Part shown: piece after piece, positions 30,991 to 42,603 of the stretch
Position numbering within the stretch: position 1 is the stretch's first letter
How the letters are laid out: the number at the start of each line of letters is the position of its first letter
NCBI RefSeq assembly: GCF_037038585.1
Contig: NC_092521.1
Coordinates: 111,378,605 to 111,442,604 of the forward strand
Reading direction: 5' to 3'
DNA length: 64,000 nucleotides
Origin: Patagioenas fasciata
Taxonomy: Eukaryota; Chordata; Aves; Columbiformes; Columbidae
Notes under the pieces: generated by a model
What the model was told of the DNA's origin: nothing
Seen by the model: only the letters and a program-made list of their open reading frames with translations
Databases searched by the model: none
Position numbers and translations under genes: made by a program

Positions 30991-32819
30991 AGAAACAGGC
31001 AAAACCCAAACAAGTTACAAAGAAGGCAGATGTAGGGAACAGGATGCAGAGATGTTGCATGGGGACCCAGTGCTTTGGAGCAGCCACTGGTGTCCTGTCA
31101 GGAACAGGAAGGATTCGCAGCTGCCACTCGGCAGCTCTCCCTGCGGGCAACACCAGCGCCTGGCAGGGACCAGAGCGCTTCTCGTGCATCCCTGCCCGAG
31201 AAGCACAGCAGCAAAACAAGCTGTGGAAGGCAAAACGTCTGCTTGTCATCGCTACCTGTGATGCTTTGGAAAAGATCCCACAGTACCACATACCTCTTCT
31301 TTTGTGCATGGTCAGGCCCGCGCCTCATTCTCAAGGTTCTCCCTCTTCAGCAACCAGGGAAAGCTTGGCCTCTATTCCTGCTGCTGCTCTCTGCAGCTCT
31401 GGGACTTGCCTTTGCCAGCCTGCAAGGGCTGTTTGTTCAAGCTAAACTGAAGAATGCATCAGCCTGCTCCTGGCTACACGTGGGCTTGTGTTAAGGATTG
31501 TGAGCATTGGCTCTGAAACAGAGTGAGAAACAGAAATGACATGAAATAACATCAAAGGAAGTAAATTAAAAAAGAAAATAAAACAAAATCAAACAGAAAC
31601 ACTTGTATCCATTGCGTTTTGTGTCCTGGGAAGAGGTTTTTAGGGAAGAGTGAAGGAAGGGAAAGGGAAGGGGGAAGGGAAGGCAGAGGAGAAAAGAAAG
31701 CCCTGACAGAGCCCTGAGGGCTCCATACCTGAAAGAAATTGTGCTCTTTTCACCGAAAGCTAACTGATTTTCTTCACGCGGTTAGAAACCTTTCTTTTTC
31801 ACAGCTCGCACAGTCATTCTTTGGAATTAGGTTGAGAACAAGAGCTAACACCCCAGCACAGAACTAATGTTTGTAATTGCTCTGGTCTGAGAGCCAAGGA
31901 CATTCTGACTGCTCTGCCCACAGATGGGACCTGTCGAGGAAGGGGGGCAGAGATGGGACAGAGCTTGACTGACATCCAGGCTGATCAACAAGCGTATTTC
32001 ATCCCATTAGCATCACGGTCATTCTTTAAGGAGGGAGGGGATCTTTCTCACTCTCTCAGGCGTGCAGTGGAATCTCGATCAACTGGCCACATGGGTCAGG
32101 AAAGCTACCTGGCAACCAAAAAGATCCATTGCACTCTTCTGCTCAGCACATCAAGATTTGCCCTCTGAGTCGCGGCAACTTCTTGAATATCACCAAGAAT
32201 CAAAACAGGTTTCAAACAGCAACATGGCATGACCAAATAACAAATACTTCTCTTTAAGTCCACTCATTTGTTTAATCTTTGCCTAGACCTTCAGGAAATG
32301 GAAAACCAAACTCACTACGGAGAAGTTCAACACAACAACCCACGCCAAATAAAGGCTACCAGTTAGGAACCCGATGACAAGGATCAGTCACGCAACTGCT
32401 ACTCTGTGACAGGGCTGCCCCGAACAGATCACCCCCAAGGATTCAGTCCAAGGCAGAAACTACTCAGCTGGCAAACATTCATTCCAAAAAAACAAGCACG
32501 TTTTGCTTACAGACCTTACAGCAAGTTTTCCCTCAGGAAACACAAACTTAAACAGCAACAACAAGCAGAAATAATACTCACAAGCCTGTAACATCTTCGA
32601 CGGGATCTTCCCGCACCGGCAGACACCGCCGGACCCGGCGGGCACACCCGCTCCCCCCGCTCCAGCTGCCCGCCAAGCGGCGGCGCCGACCGCGCCACCC
32701 ACGCGTGCCCGCAAGCGGCCTCGGACTCCCCGCCCGCCCGCCCGCCGGGCACAGGCCGGGCCCCAGCGCAGCCCCGCCCGGGCACCGGGAGAGCGCGGAA
32801 GCGTCGCGGCGCCGCTTAC

Positions 32820-32868
32820 CGAGCGGCAGCAGCAGCTGAGAGGGGCTGCAGCTCGCCTTGGCCGCCAT
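32820..32868 (-). pseudogene. LSM5: LSM5 first coding exon, M1
   Basis: MAAKASCSPSQLLLPL, with one substitution (S to C at residue 7) relative to the other copies, and an intact donor. It is the exon 1 copy nearest to the spacer LSM5 exons on the same strand. A transcript would have to cross S1, with its LTR, arrays and fragment of intron 1, to reach 26889. The GC box and CCAAT box are present upstream. Confidence 0.8.
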
Positions 32869-33428
32869 GCTGGACACAGAGCCGACCAATCGCTACCGCC
32901 TCCCGCAAAGACCGAGCCAGCAGCCCCGACGAGCGGATGGCAGAGCCGTCGCTCCTCGGCCCCGCCCCGTGTGCCGCTAAACGCGGGAACGAGCACTGTC
33001 TCTTCAAACACCTTTTGCATTCTTCATCCTCCAGCACTAAAGAAATACCAGAATCCCTTAGCACAGGATAATTGTGCAATACAAGTGCCAGGTTCGTCGT
33101 GCTGGTCAAAGATACTGTCAAAAGATGTGCGGCTGTCGGTCTTTCCTTAAGACAAAAGGCAAATGAGTTGGTTCCAGCCGAGGCGAGGCGAGGCGAGGCG
33201 AGGCAAACCAAGTGCAAGCATTGACAGCACTGCAGAGCAAAATGGCCCCGCAACGGGGCCCTCGTGGCCCTGTGGGCCGCCATGCCGGCCACCGCAGCGT
33301 TCGCTGGGGACGCCGCGAGCCTCTGTTGTGGCAGTTGGAGCACAGCCGTGCCAGCCGCGCCAGCGCTCGGAGAGAAGAGGCCGCAGCGAGCAGAAGAAAG
33401 AAGAGGAGGCTCACGGACCCCCCGGCCC

Positions 33429-33746
33429 ATGGCTCCGCCGCCCAAGAAACGGCGGCAGCCTGTCGGGAGCAGCAGCACCGCCCCCAGGCGAGAGGAGGAG
33501 CCGATGGAGGTTGACCCACCCCGGGAGGAGGAGGAGCAGCCCATGGACATCGACCCGCCTCGGGAGGAGGCGGAGCCGATGGACGTGGACCCGCCTCAGG
33601 CAGGGCTGCTGGGGCACAAGAGCAGCGTGGGCGGGCTGCCCCCAGCGCCGTGGTGCCCGAAGCGCCGCAGGACGGCCGGGGGCTCTCCCAGAGCCCCCAA
33701 GCAGGCGCCTGGGCACAAGCGGCGCCGCCCCCGCAGCCGCCACTAG
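33429..33746 (+). CDS. PM(E/D)VDPP-repeat protein, M1
   Basis: 105 codons, same architecture as L1. It differs from the left-arm copies by RRQPVG for RRQPAG near residue 11 and otherwise keeps all three repeats and basic clusters. Donor CAG|gtgagc at 33813/33814, intron of 254 bases, exon 2 at 34068. Confidence 0.6.
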   Translation: MAPPPKKRRQPVGSSSTAPRREEEPMEVDPPREEEEQPMDIDPPREEAEPMDVDPPQAGLLGHKSSVGGLPPAPWCPKRRRTAGGSPRAPKQAPGHKRRRPRSRH

Positions 33747-34067
33747 CCGCCTCCGGGGCATGGGACGGGATGGGATGGGCCGGGCCGGAGCAGCAGCCGC
33801 TCTGGAGCCGCAGGTGAGCCCGGCTTCCCAGCCCGCAGCCCCGGCCCTCATGCCGGGGCATCTCCTCTGCCCTGGGGCCTGGGGAAGAGGCGAGGAGAGT
33901 CGCTGCCATCTTCTGGTCGGCAGCCCCAGAGCACCGGGAGGAGTCCTCAGGAGCCCCCACAGACGGCCAGGACACCCAAGGGCAGCGCTGGAGCAGGAGC
34001 TTGCCTTCCAGGGAAAAGGTTTGCACATGGCACAAATAATTCAGACTTTTTCTCCTTCTCCCTGTAG

Positions 34068-34281
34068 ACGTGTATACAGACTCTAGAGTTAATAGAAATG
34101 TGTAGATACAGAAAATAAAAACCAGATATGTGCGTGTGTGCACAGAAGCCCGCTGGAGAGCGCCGGAGACCGCCGGGGACCAAAGGCCGCTGCTGGAGAA
34201 CATCGTCGGAGACCAAAGGACAGCGTGGGATCTGCACCTTGCCTTCAAAAGAGGAAAAGTTTGGAGACAAAACCTTACGAG
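34068..34281 (+). other. Exon 2 of the PM(E/D)VDPP gene, chimeric, M1
   Basis: Acceptor CCCTGTAG|ACGTG, AATAAA at 34114-34119, then the CRTAP-derived end (SLETKPYE in one frame) and donor GAG|gtatgc. As in L1 it can be a terminal 3' UTR exon or an internal exon. Confidence 0.5.
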
Positions 34282-35364
34282 GTATGCTTTGTATTCAGAG
34301 CCTGGTCTTTTGGAACCCTTCTCTTACTCCTCTGATTGGGTGAGATTCAAGGGTCTCGTTTCCTTCTGTGTTCTCTGCTCCTCCTCTCCTTCCCCTCTTG
34401 CTGTTTTCCTCCGTCATCTCTGTTGTGTCCTCTTGTTACGTGCAGTAAGTTTCATCTCTGGCATTTTGTTTTCTCTGCCCACGTTTGGTCATGAATTCTG
34501 ACAGGACAGCTGGAAGCAGGATTTTCCGAAGCGTTCTTGCCCCCCCGCAAGGTCCGATAGGTCGGAGGCCTTTGGGCCCTCTCCCAAGTCCAGGAGATGG
34601 CTCCAGCGCAAGGTAGGATAGCCTAGGATAGCCTAGGATGGGATAGGATGGGATAGGATAGGCTAGGGCTTGGGCAGGTCCTGGGAGGCGTGAGCAGCCT
34701 GTGGGACAAGGAGCCAGGTCTGGCTCACATGCTCAGGGAACAGCCGATCGCCAGCACTGGGGTCAGGAAGGAATTTTTTCCCCCGGGGCAGATTGGCACT
34801 GGTCCCCGGGGGTTTTTTGCCTTCCTCTGCAGCATTGAGCATGACCACTTTGCAGAGCTCCTCTGGGCCCTTTTGGCTCGGATCCTGCCTGCTGCTCAAG
34901 CACCAGGAAGATGGCCTCTTGTGCCCTGCAGCTGGGGGGAGGAAGGCTTTTTTTTCCCCCAGGTGGGACAGCAAGCGTCTCCGGGGGTTTTTTGCCTTCC
35001 TCTGCAGCGCTGAGCACGGCCCCTTGCCACGGCTTCTTTGGGCCATTTGGGCTGGGTGCCTGCTGCTCCACGAGTTGGCGCTAAACTTAGCTAGAACAGC
35101 CTACCTAAACCAGCATAGAACAACTCACCTAACCCAACCTTCAACAACTGCAAGCAACTACCCAACTTTCATAGCCTAAAATAAAGTAAAAATAAACACT
35201 TGTATCCATTGTGTTTTGTGTCCTTGAAAGTGCTTTTGGGGGGGGGGGAGGGAGAGATGGGGGAGAGAGAGGGGAGGGGGGAAGAGAGGAGAAGGGGTGA
35301 GAGACTGGGGCCAGAGGGGGAGGAGATGATAGAAGGAACTAACATTTTAAGGGTTAACTAAACA

Positions 35365-35969
35365 TAAAATGCAACAGAAAGTCAGAATTTGGAAACATTG
35401 TTGGATGAAGCCTGGAGAGTATTTAGTAACAGGGAAGAAGACTGTGGGAAGGATAAGTATCTGCTAATAGCAGCACTACAAGAGAGTAGGGAACTGAGAA
35501 CTGGAAGGGCAGGAAGGTTTCCAAAGGCTTTAGAAAGAGACCAGTGCGCATGGTGCAGGAAAAAAGGACGTTGGCACAACGAATGTCGAGAAAGGCGCAG
35601 AGGAAGTAGGCAAAGGGAGAATCAGACGGTAGCAAATGTTGAAAGAGACCGATGGAGACCTGGGGAATCCACCCTAGCGGATCCACTGGTTATAATGAAG
35701 CCAGGGAAAGAACAAAAACAAGTGAAACTTTGGTAGATACAGGAGCAACATTCTCAATTCTCAATGCCAATAAGTAAAGACTACATAGTAGTAAAGGGAG
35801 CCACTGGCCAAAGTGAAAGAGCATGTTTTTGTGAACCTTTGAAATACAGATTGGGTAAACAAGTAGACATTCACAAACTTCTGTATACACCTAACTCCGT
35901 GAAAGCTCTTTTGGAAAGAGACCTAAAGCTCTACCCGAGTGACTGCATAAGAAACCCGGAAGGTTAATA
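35365..35969 (+). mobile_element. ERV gag-nucleocapsid / protease remnant, M1
   Basis: 35389-35736 encodes the C-terminal part of a gammaretrovirus-like Gag. A Cys-rich knuckle reads CAWC...C with the usual His ligand position occupied by R (a His sits two residues later). The protease signature LVDTGA lies at about 35730-35750 in another frame, followed by a stop. 35764-35967 continues the protease C-terminal half (GATGQ, LLERDL) in a third frame. The upstream Gag, the rest of Pol and Env are missing. The frames are broken, so the element is dead. A mariner-like element follows directly at its 3' end. Confidence 0.75.
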
Positions 35970-36183
35970 TACAGGGTGTTTCCAAAAGGCGGACCCTGTT
36001 TGAAGTCACTGCATTTCTGCAACCACAAACTATCAACTATCCTCTCGATGTTGTCCATACGGCAGGTGATGGGAATACTGCGCATTTATAAAAAGCTTAC
36101 TAAAACCTGATGAACCATTAAACTGCTAGTAATTTTTTGTGTAATTGTAACATATTTGGCCCGTCTTTTTGAAACGCTCTCTA
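35970..36183. mobile_element. Mariner/Tc1-like short non-autonomous element, M1
   Basis: 214 bases bounded by TA. Imperfect 26-base terminal inverted repeats start TACAGGGTGTTTCCAAAAGG on the left and TAGAGAGCGTTTCAAAAAGA as the reverse complement of the right end (about 20 of 26 positions agree). No transposase. Copies: 44293-44506 and 52611-52824. Confidence 0.6.
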
Positions 36184-37110
36184 ACTTCCAGCGACCTCCT
36201 TCACCCCCCAAAAAAACAGCCCCCTCCCCACATCGCACCACTGGAGCAAACAGCGCTCTGCCTCTGAACAAGCCCCCTCCGCTTCCTCGCTGGGCGGGGG
36301 GAAAGATGGCCGAGGGTGGGCTCTTCCCCTCCACACGCCAGGGCACCCCCTGCCCTTCCCCTTCCACTCGGGGCTGCGCCGCCCGCCGCCGCTTGGCGAG
36401 CCCCGCGCCGAGGAAGCGGCGGGGGCGGCCGGGTGCCGGCGGCGGCTGCGGGGGGCCCCGGCGGTCCCGCCTCCCCTCGCTGAAGCTCACGGGCGCCGGG
36501 GCTGCGGGTGGGTGCCGGGGGCTCCGCGGGGCCGCCCGCTTCCTCCTCCTCCTCCTCCTCCTCTTCTTCCTCCGTCTCCTCCTCCTCGTCCTCCCCGCGG
36601 GGCCTCAGCACCGCGGACAGCGGCGGCGGGGCCCGGGGAGGGCGGCGGGGGGCGGCTCGGTGCCCACCCGCACCAGGGCGCGCCGCGGCCGGCCCAGGGC
36701 CGAGGTCACGGAGCCCATGGCCGCCCCGCGCCGCCCGCTGCGCCCCGCCGGTCCCGCCTCTGCGCGGGCAGCGGCCCCCGGCACGGCCCGAGCGCCGCTC
36801 CCCTGGCCCCACCTCCCCGCACGGAAGAAAAGCTCCCGCTCCTGGCGCGGCCGAGCCCCCCCGCCTCACCGGGACGTTGTGTTTCTTCTCCCGCCCCACG
36901 CAAAGAGTGTGGGGAGACAGGAGGGGAAGGACCCATCCCGAGCACCCCCAGACCGGCGCGCCCTCCTCCACCCTCCCCGGAGAGCCCCGTCCCAACCCAC
37001 AGGTGTCGGCTGCGGTGCGTGAGCGCCATTGGCACCAGGGAGTTCACGGCACCGTTTCAAAAGACACATTCACGCTGCTCTTCATCCTCTTCATAAGGGA
37101 GCGGGAGTAA
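36184..37110. other. CpG island, possible first exon, M1
   Basis: Very GC- and CpG-rich DNA of about 850 bases, then a drop to normal composition. On the minus strand a Kozak-quality ATG at about 36720 (GGCCATGGGCTCCG) and a (GAG)n tract coding poly-Glu (36541-36595) suggest a gene 5' end. On the plus strand 'aagATGGCC' at about 36305 is another candidate. Long frames exist on both strands, as expected in CpG islands, and I cannot decide on one or name a gene. Copies: 44507-45433 and 52825-53751. Confidence 0.5.
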
Positions 37111-38070
37111 ATCCAACACTTTCTGCTCTTTCTTAATGTCCTTATTTGTCGTTCAGCATTGTCTCTTGGGACCAGTAAGAGGGCTCTCTGCTCGCAGACG
37201 GAGAGGCAGCACGGTGGTATCCAGTGGACTCAGCACTGTGCGCTCTGCTCTAGCCGACCCTGCCTTTCCAGAGACACCTTCCAACCTCAACTGCTCTGCG
37301 CTATTAGACATTACAATACCATGTACCATGCTGTATTGATAGCTTCTAACTGCAGAGCGTAGTACTATAGATATAGTCCCCAAGTATAACAGCATCACTT
37401 GCAGAGGTCTTGTACAATCCAGATGCAGCTCTGAGCTGCTGGAGATTTCCAAATCGGACTTTAATCTCGTAGCCGTAAAACAGATATTGTAAAACTTCAC
37501 CAGGGCACTGCAAGTTGTTAAGGCACTTCAGTACCATCCTAACTGTGATAGATATTTCCTTAGATGTTTAAAACAACAACAGAACATAGATACGCTTCCA
37601 TGAGCATATTGTCCCTGTTTCTTCACCTAACGGTTCAGCAATACTGACTAGCAACACAAAAGTAATCGGCTGCATCCCTACCAAGAACAGAAGTCAGGTG
37701 ATTGCAGCCTGTAGTCCCAGGCTTGTCTGGAAAGAATGTGCCCCTTTCCCAAGCAGTTCTGTGCCTCAGAGCTGACTGCCACCAGCTGCTCTGCTCTTCT
37801 GTTACAGCGAGATCCCAAAACAACTCGACACTGATGCAATAAACTGTGAATGGGAATTTCTTTGCTAGGGCGGTCTGCCTCTTCTGGATGAAAACAGTGC
37901 CACTACTGCATCGGAAAGCAAGAAAACAATGGCACACGCAGCCTGTTCTTTTTAACCCTCTGCAACCGTTCCACTAACTTTTTTTTTTTTTTGGTCTCAG
38001 TGTCTCTACCTGTATTTTCTTCTTGATTCTACTTGCAGAGAAGACAGTTTAAGCACCAAGTAGCACTTCA
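37111..38070. other. Unclassified 1-kb segment, no gene seen, M1
   Basis: Normal-composition DNA between the CpG island and the CR1, with a 12-base T run at 37980. Nothing recognisable. Copies: 45434-46393 and 53752-54712. Confidence 0.5.
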
Positions 38071-38710
38071 CAGAATCACAGGATCACAGAATGTTAGGGA
38101 TTGGAAGGGACCTCGAAAGATCATCCAGTCCAATCCCCCTGCCGGAGCAGGAACACCTAGATGAGGTTACACACGAAGGTGTTCAGGCAGGTCTTGAATG
38201 TCTCCAGAGTAGGAGACTCCACAACCTCCCTGGGCAGCCTGTTCCAGTGCTCGGTCACCCTCACTGTGAAGAAGTTTCTTCTCAAATGTAAATGGAACCT
38301 CCTGTGTTCCAGTTTGTACACACTGACCCTTGTCTTACCATTGGTTGTCACTGAGAAGAGCCTGGCTCCATCCTCCTGACACTCACCCTTTACATATTTA
38401 TAAACATTAATGAGGTCATCCCTCAGTCTCCTCTTCTCCAAACTAAAGAGACCCAGCTCCCTCAGCCTTTCCTCGTAAGGGAGATGCTCCACCCCCTTAA
38501 TCAACTTCATGGCTCTGCGCTGGACTCTCTGCAGCAGTTCCCTGTCCTTCTTGAATGGAGGGGCCCAGAACTGGACACAATATTCCAGATGTGCTCTCAC
38601 CAGGGCAGAGTAGAGGGGAAGGAGAACCTCTCTCGACCTGCTAACCACCCCCCTTCTAACACACCCCAGGACGCCATTGGCTTTTCTGGCGACAAGGTTC
38701 AGCTGCCAGG
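38071..38710 (-). mobile_element. CR1 LINE, 5'-truncated, M1
   Basis: On the minus strand the frame from about 38710 to the stop at 38157 encodes the end of the CR1 reverse-transcriptase ORF2 ([41 protein letters not shown]). The short 3' UTR ends in ATTCTGTG repeats at 38071-38095. The frame is uninterrupted over this length, so the copy is fairly young, but it is truncated well inside the reverse transcriptase. A fragment of module Q follows at 38925. Confidence 0.92.
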
Positions 38711-39009
38711 GCTGGTCCCTGCCTGGGAGCACAAACATTCGCCTGCCGAGGGGAAGTGCCAACTGCAACGGGATGCCCTTTCCCTCCACCAGACGACAAG
38801 ACTGCAGCAAAACCCAATAACTTTTCAATTCTTGTGAAAGAGGCCAGAGAGAGACCAGCAGATAGGGCAAAGCACTGACTACGCAAATGCTATTTGATCT
38901 TTTGGAAGACAAGCGGGGCTGCTGTGGCAGATCGCCAGCACTGGGGTCGGGAAGGAATTTTTTCCCCTGGGGCAGACTGGCACTGGTCCCCGGGGGTTTT
39001 TTGCCTTCC

Positions 39010-39375
39010 TCTGAGTAACAGACAACCTACAAACACACAACCAGCCTCAGACAGCACAAAGCAACTGAAAACAACAAATCCCAAAGCACCTCAACCAAGC
39101 TAAGCCAAATGACCAAAAAAACCTAAACCACCAAACAACCAAAACCAAACCTACCAAGAAACCCAAACTAGACCACCTATTCAACCTAAACCACCAGAAA
39201 ACACCTCAACAACCTCCAACAGCCTACCCAAATCAAATCCCCTAACCCAAACTACGCAAAAACAACTAAACTAACCTCAACCAAACCACCCGAACCAACC
39301 TCAACACAAACCACCTCCAACCACCTCAACAACCTCAACCAAGCTACCAAAACCAAACACCTCCCTCCACCAAAA
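39010..39375 (-). repeat. A+C-rich array, M1/M2 border
   Basis: Inverted relative of 1060-1385 with words such as AACCTCAACC and CCTAAACCA. Copies: 47333-47698 and 55652-56017. Confidence 0.85.
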
Positions 39376-41126
39376 CAGCCCCTGCTTGGAAGGGCTCCAG
39401 CCTGGCTGAACCATCCACAGCTGCCACTCGGCACCTCTCCCTGCGGGCAACACAAGCGCCTGGCAGGGACCAGAGCACTTCTCGTGCATCCCTGCCCAAG
39501 AAGCACAGCAGCAAAACAAGCTGTGGAAGGCAAAACATCTGCTTGTCATCGCTACCTGTGATGCTTTGGAAAAGATCCCACAGTACCACAGACCTCCTCT
39601 TCTTTTGGGCATGGTCAGGCCCGCGCCTCATTCTCAAGGTTCTCCCTCTTAGGAACCAGAGAAAGCTTGGCCTCTATTCCTGCGGCTGCTCTCTGCAGCT
39701 CTGGGACTTGCCTTTGTCAGTCTGCAAGGGCTGTTTGTTCAAGCTAAACTGAAGAATGCATCAGCCTGCTCCTGGCTACACGTGGGCTTGTGTTAAGGAT
39801 TGTGAGCATTGGCTCTGAAACAGAGTGAGAAACAGAAATGACATGAAATAACATCAAAGGAAGTAAATTAAAAAAGAAAATAAAACAAAATCAAACAGAA
39901 ACACTTGTATCCATTGCGTTTTGTGTCCTGGGAAGAGGTTTTTAGGGAAGAGTGAAGGAAGGGAAAGGGAAGGGGGAAGGGAAGGGAAGGCAAAGGAGAA
40001 AAGAAAGCCCTGACAGAGCCCTGAGGGCTCCATACCTGAAAGAAATTGTGCTCTTTTCACCGAAAGCTAACTGATTTTCTTCACGCGGTTAGAAACCTTT
40101 CTTTTTCACAGCTCGCACAGTCATTCTTTGGAATTAGGTTGAGAACAAGAGCTAACACCCCAGCACAGAACTAATGTTTGTAATTGCTCTGGTCTGAGAG
40201 CCAAGGACATTCTGACTGCTCTGCCCACAGATGGGACCTGTCGAGGAAGGGGGGCAGAGATGGGACAGAGCTTGACTGACATCCAGGCTGATCAACAAGC
40301 GTATTTCATCCCATTAGCATCACGGTCATTCTTTAAGGAGGGAGGGGATCTTTCTCACTCTCTCAGGCGTGCAGTGGAATCTCGATCAACTGGCCACATG
40401 GGTCAGGAAAGCTACCTGGCAACCAAAAAGATCCATTGCACTCTTCTGCTCAGCACATCAAGATTTGCCCTCTGAGTCGCGGCAACTTCTTGAATATCAC
40501 CAAGAATCAAAACAGGTTTCAAACAGCAACATGGCATGACCAAATAACAAATACTTCTCTTTAAGTCCACTCATTTGTTTAATCTTTGCCTAGACCTTCA
40601 GGAAATGGAAAACCAAACTCACTACGGAGAAGTTCAACACAACAACCCACGCCAAATAAAGGCTACCAGTTAGGAACCCGATGACAAGGATCAGTCACGC
40701 AACTGCTACTCTATGACAGGGCTGCCCCGAACAGATCACCCCCAAGGATTCAGTCCAAGGCAGAAACTACTCAGCTGGCAAACATTCATTCCAAAAAAAC
40801 AAGCACGTTTTGCTTACAGACCTTACAGCAAGTTTTCCCTCAGGAAACACAAACTTAAACAGCAACAACAAGCAGAAATAATACTCACAAGCCTGTAACA
40901 TCTTCGACGGGATCTTCCCGCACCGGCAGACACCGCCGGACCCGGCGGGCACACCCGCTCCCCCCGCTCCAGCTGCCCGCCAAGCGGCGGCGCCGACCGC
41001 GCCACCCACGCGTGCCCGCAAGCGGCCTCGGACTCCCCGCCCGCCCGCCCGCCGGGCACAGGCCGGGCCCCAGCGCAGCCCCGCCCGGGCACCGGGAGAG
41101 CGCGGAAGCGTCGCGGCGCCGCTTAC

Positions 41127-41175
41127 CGAGCGGCAGCAGCAGCTGAGAGGGGCTGCTGCTCGCCTTCGCCGCCAT
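41127..41175 (-). pseudogene. LSM5: LSM5 first coding exon, M2
   Basis: MAAKASSSPSQLLLPL with intact ATG and donor; one silent-looking change near the start codon (GCGGCGAAG). Promoter elements at 41176-41282. It leads only into the unit's intron-1 fragment and LTR piece. Confidence 0.8.
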
Positions 41176-41750
41176 GCTGGACACAGACCCGACCAATCGC
41201 TACCGCCTCCCGCAAAGACCGAGCCAGCAGCCCCGACGAGCGGATGGCAGAGCCGTCGCTCCTCGGCCCCGCCCCGTGTGCCGCTAAACGCGGGAACGAG
41301 CACTGTCTCTTCAAACACCTTTTGCATTCTTCATCCTCCAGCACTAAAGAAATACCAGAATCCCTTAGCACAGGATAATTGTGCAATACAAGTGCCAGGT
41401 TCGTCGTGCTGGTCAAAGATACTGTCAAAAGATGTGCGGCTGTCGGTCTTTCCTTAAGACAAAAGGCAAATGAGTTGGTTCCAGCCGAGGCGAGGCGAGG
41501 CGAGGCGAGGCGAGGCGAGGCGAGGCAAACCAAGTGCAAGCATTGACAGCACTGCAGAGCAAAATGGCCCCGCAACGGGGCCCTCGTGGCCCTGTGGGCC
41601 GCTATGCCGGCCACCGCAGCGTTCGCTGGGGACGCCGCGAGCCTCTGTTGTGGCAGTTGGAGCAGAGCCGTGCCAGCCGCGCCAGCGCTCGGAGAGAAGA
41701 GGCCGCAGCGAGCAGAAGAAAGAAGAGGAGGCTCACGGACCCCCCGGCCC

Positions 41751-42068
41751 ATGGCTCCGCCGCCCAAGAAACGGCGGCAGCCTGTCGGGAGCAGCAGCAC
41801 CGCCCCCAGGCGAGAGGAGGAGCCGATGGAGGTTGACCCACCCCGGGAGGAGGAGGAGCAGCCCATGGACATCGACCCGCCTCGGGAGGAGGCGGAGCCG
41901 ATGGACGTGGACCCGCCTCAGGCAGGGCTGCTGGGGCACAAGAGCAGCGTGGGCGGGCTGCCCCCAGCGCCGTGGTGCCCGAAGCGCCGCAGGACGGCCG
42001 GGGGCTCTCCCAGAGCCCCCAAGCAGGCGCCTGGGCACAAGCGGCGCCGCCCCCGCAGCCGCCACTAG
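41751..42068 (+). CDS. PM(E/D)VDPP-repeat protein, M2
   Basis: 105 codons, identical in protein to M1 and M3. Donor at 42135/42136. The upstream GGCGA tract is longest in this copy. Confidence 0.6.
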   Translation: MAPPPKKRRQPVGSSSTAPRREEEPMEVDPPREEEEQPMDIDPPREEAEPMDVDPPQAGLLGHKSSVGGLPPAPWCPKRRRTAGGSPRAPKQAPGHKRRRPRSRH

Positions 42069-42389
42069 CCGCCTCCGGGGCATGGGACGGGACGGGATGG
42101 GCCGGGCCGGAGCAGCAGCCGCTCTGGAGCCGCAGGTGAGCCCGGCTTCCCAGCCCGCAGCCCCGGCCCTCATGCCGGGGCATCTCCTCTGCCCTGGGGC
42201 CTGGGGAAGAGGCGAGGAGAGTCGCTGCCATCTTCTGGTCGGCAGCCCCAGAGCACCGGGAGGAGTCCTCAGGAGCCCCCACAGACGGCCAGGACACCCA
42301 AGGGCAGCGCTGGAGCAGGAGCTTGCCTTCCAGGGAAAAGGTTTGCACATGGCACAAATAATTCAGACTTTTTCTCCTTCTCCCTGTAG

Positions 42390-42603
42390 ACGTGTATACA
42401 GACTCTAGAGTTAATAGAAATGTGTAGATATAGAAAATAAAAACCAGATATGTGCGTGTGTGCACAGAAGCCCGCTGGAGAGCGCCGGAGACCGCCGGGG
42501 ACCAAAGGCCGCTGCTGGAGAACATCGTCGGAGACCAAAGGACAGCGTGGGATCTGCACCTTGCCTTCAAAAGAGGAAAAGTTTGGAGACAAAACCTTAC
42601 GAG
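42390..42603 (+). other. Exon 2 of the PM(E/D)VDPP gene, chimeric, M2
   Basis: Same acceptor, AATAAA and GAG|gtatgc donor as M1; one base differs ('gatatag' for 'gatacag'). Confidence 0.5.

Larger units (their letters stand above)
27006..31130 (-). repeat. Partial inverted unit S1
   Basis: S1 begins with LSM5 intron-1 sequence (27006-27540). It breaks in the exon-1 flank at a perfect palindrome (27589-27615) and then runs through unit head, tail, GGATA tract, module Q, A+C arrays and module P. It lacks LSM5 exon 1 and the PM(E/D)VDPP gene. A roughly 125-base stretch of the A+C array is present twice (about 29965-30210) but only once in S2 and the left units. Confidence 0.8.
31131..39420 (-). 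repeat. 8.3-kb unit M1
   Basis: Anchored at the module P landmark 'ctgccactcgg'. M1 contains the GGGAA remnant, ERVL LTR piece, LSM5 intron 1/exon 1, PM(E/D)VDPP gene, CRTAP-derived exon, module Q, ERV gag-pro remnant, mariner-like element, CpG island, unclassified 1 kb, CR1, partial module Q and an A+C array. It matches M2 at offsets of 8307 then 8323 (a 16-base step caused mainly by short GGCGA and similar repeat differences). Its first 300 bases resemble S2 more than M2. Confidence 0.88.

Noticed and set aside
33163-34086. A 307-codon plus-strand frame (and equivalents of 219-312 codons in the other units) overlapping the PM(E/D)VDPP gene
   Set aside because: It runs through the predicted splice donor and intron, is Arg/Pro/Gly-rich as expected for a GC-rich off-frame, and lacks the conserved repeats.
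33118-34248. A 376-codon minus-strand frame antisense to the same gene
   Set aside because: GC-rich shadow frame; it spans exon 1, intron and exon 2 of the opposite gene and is broken in the left units.
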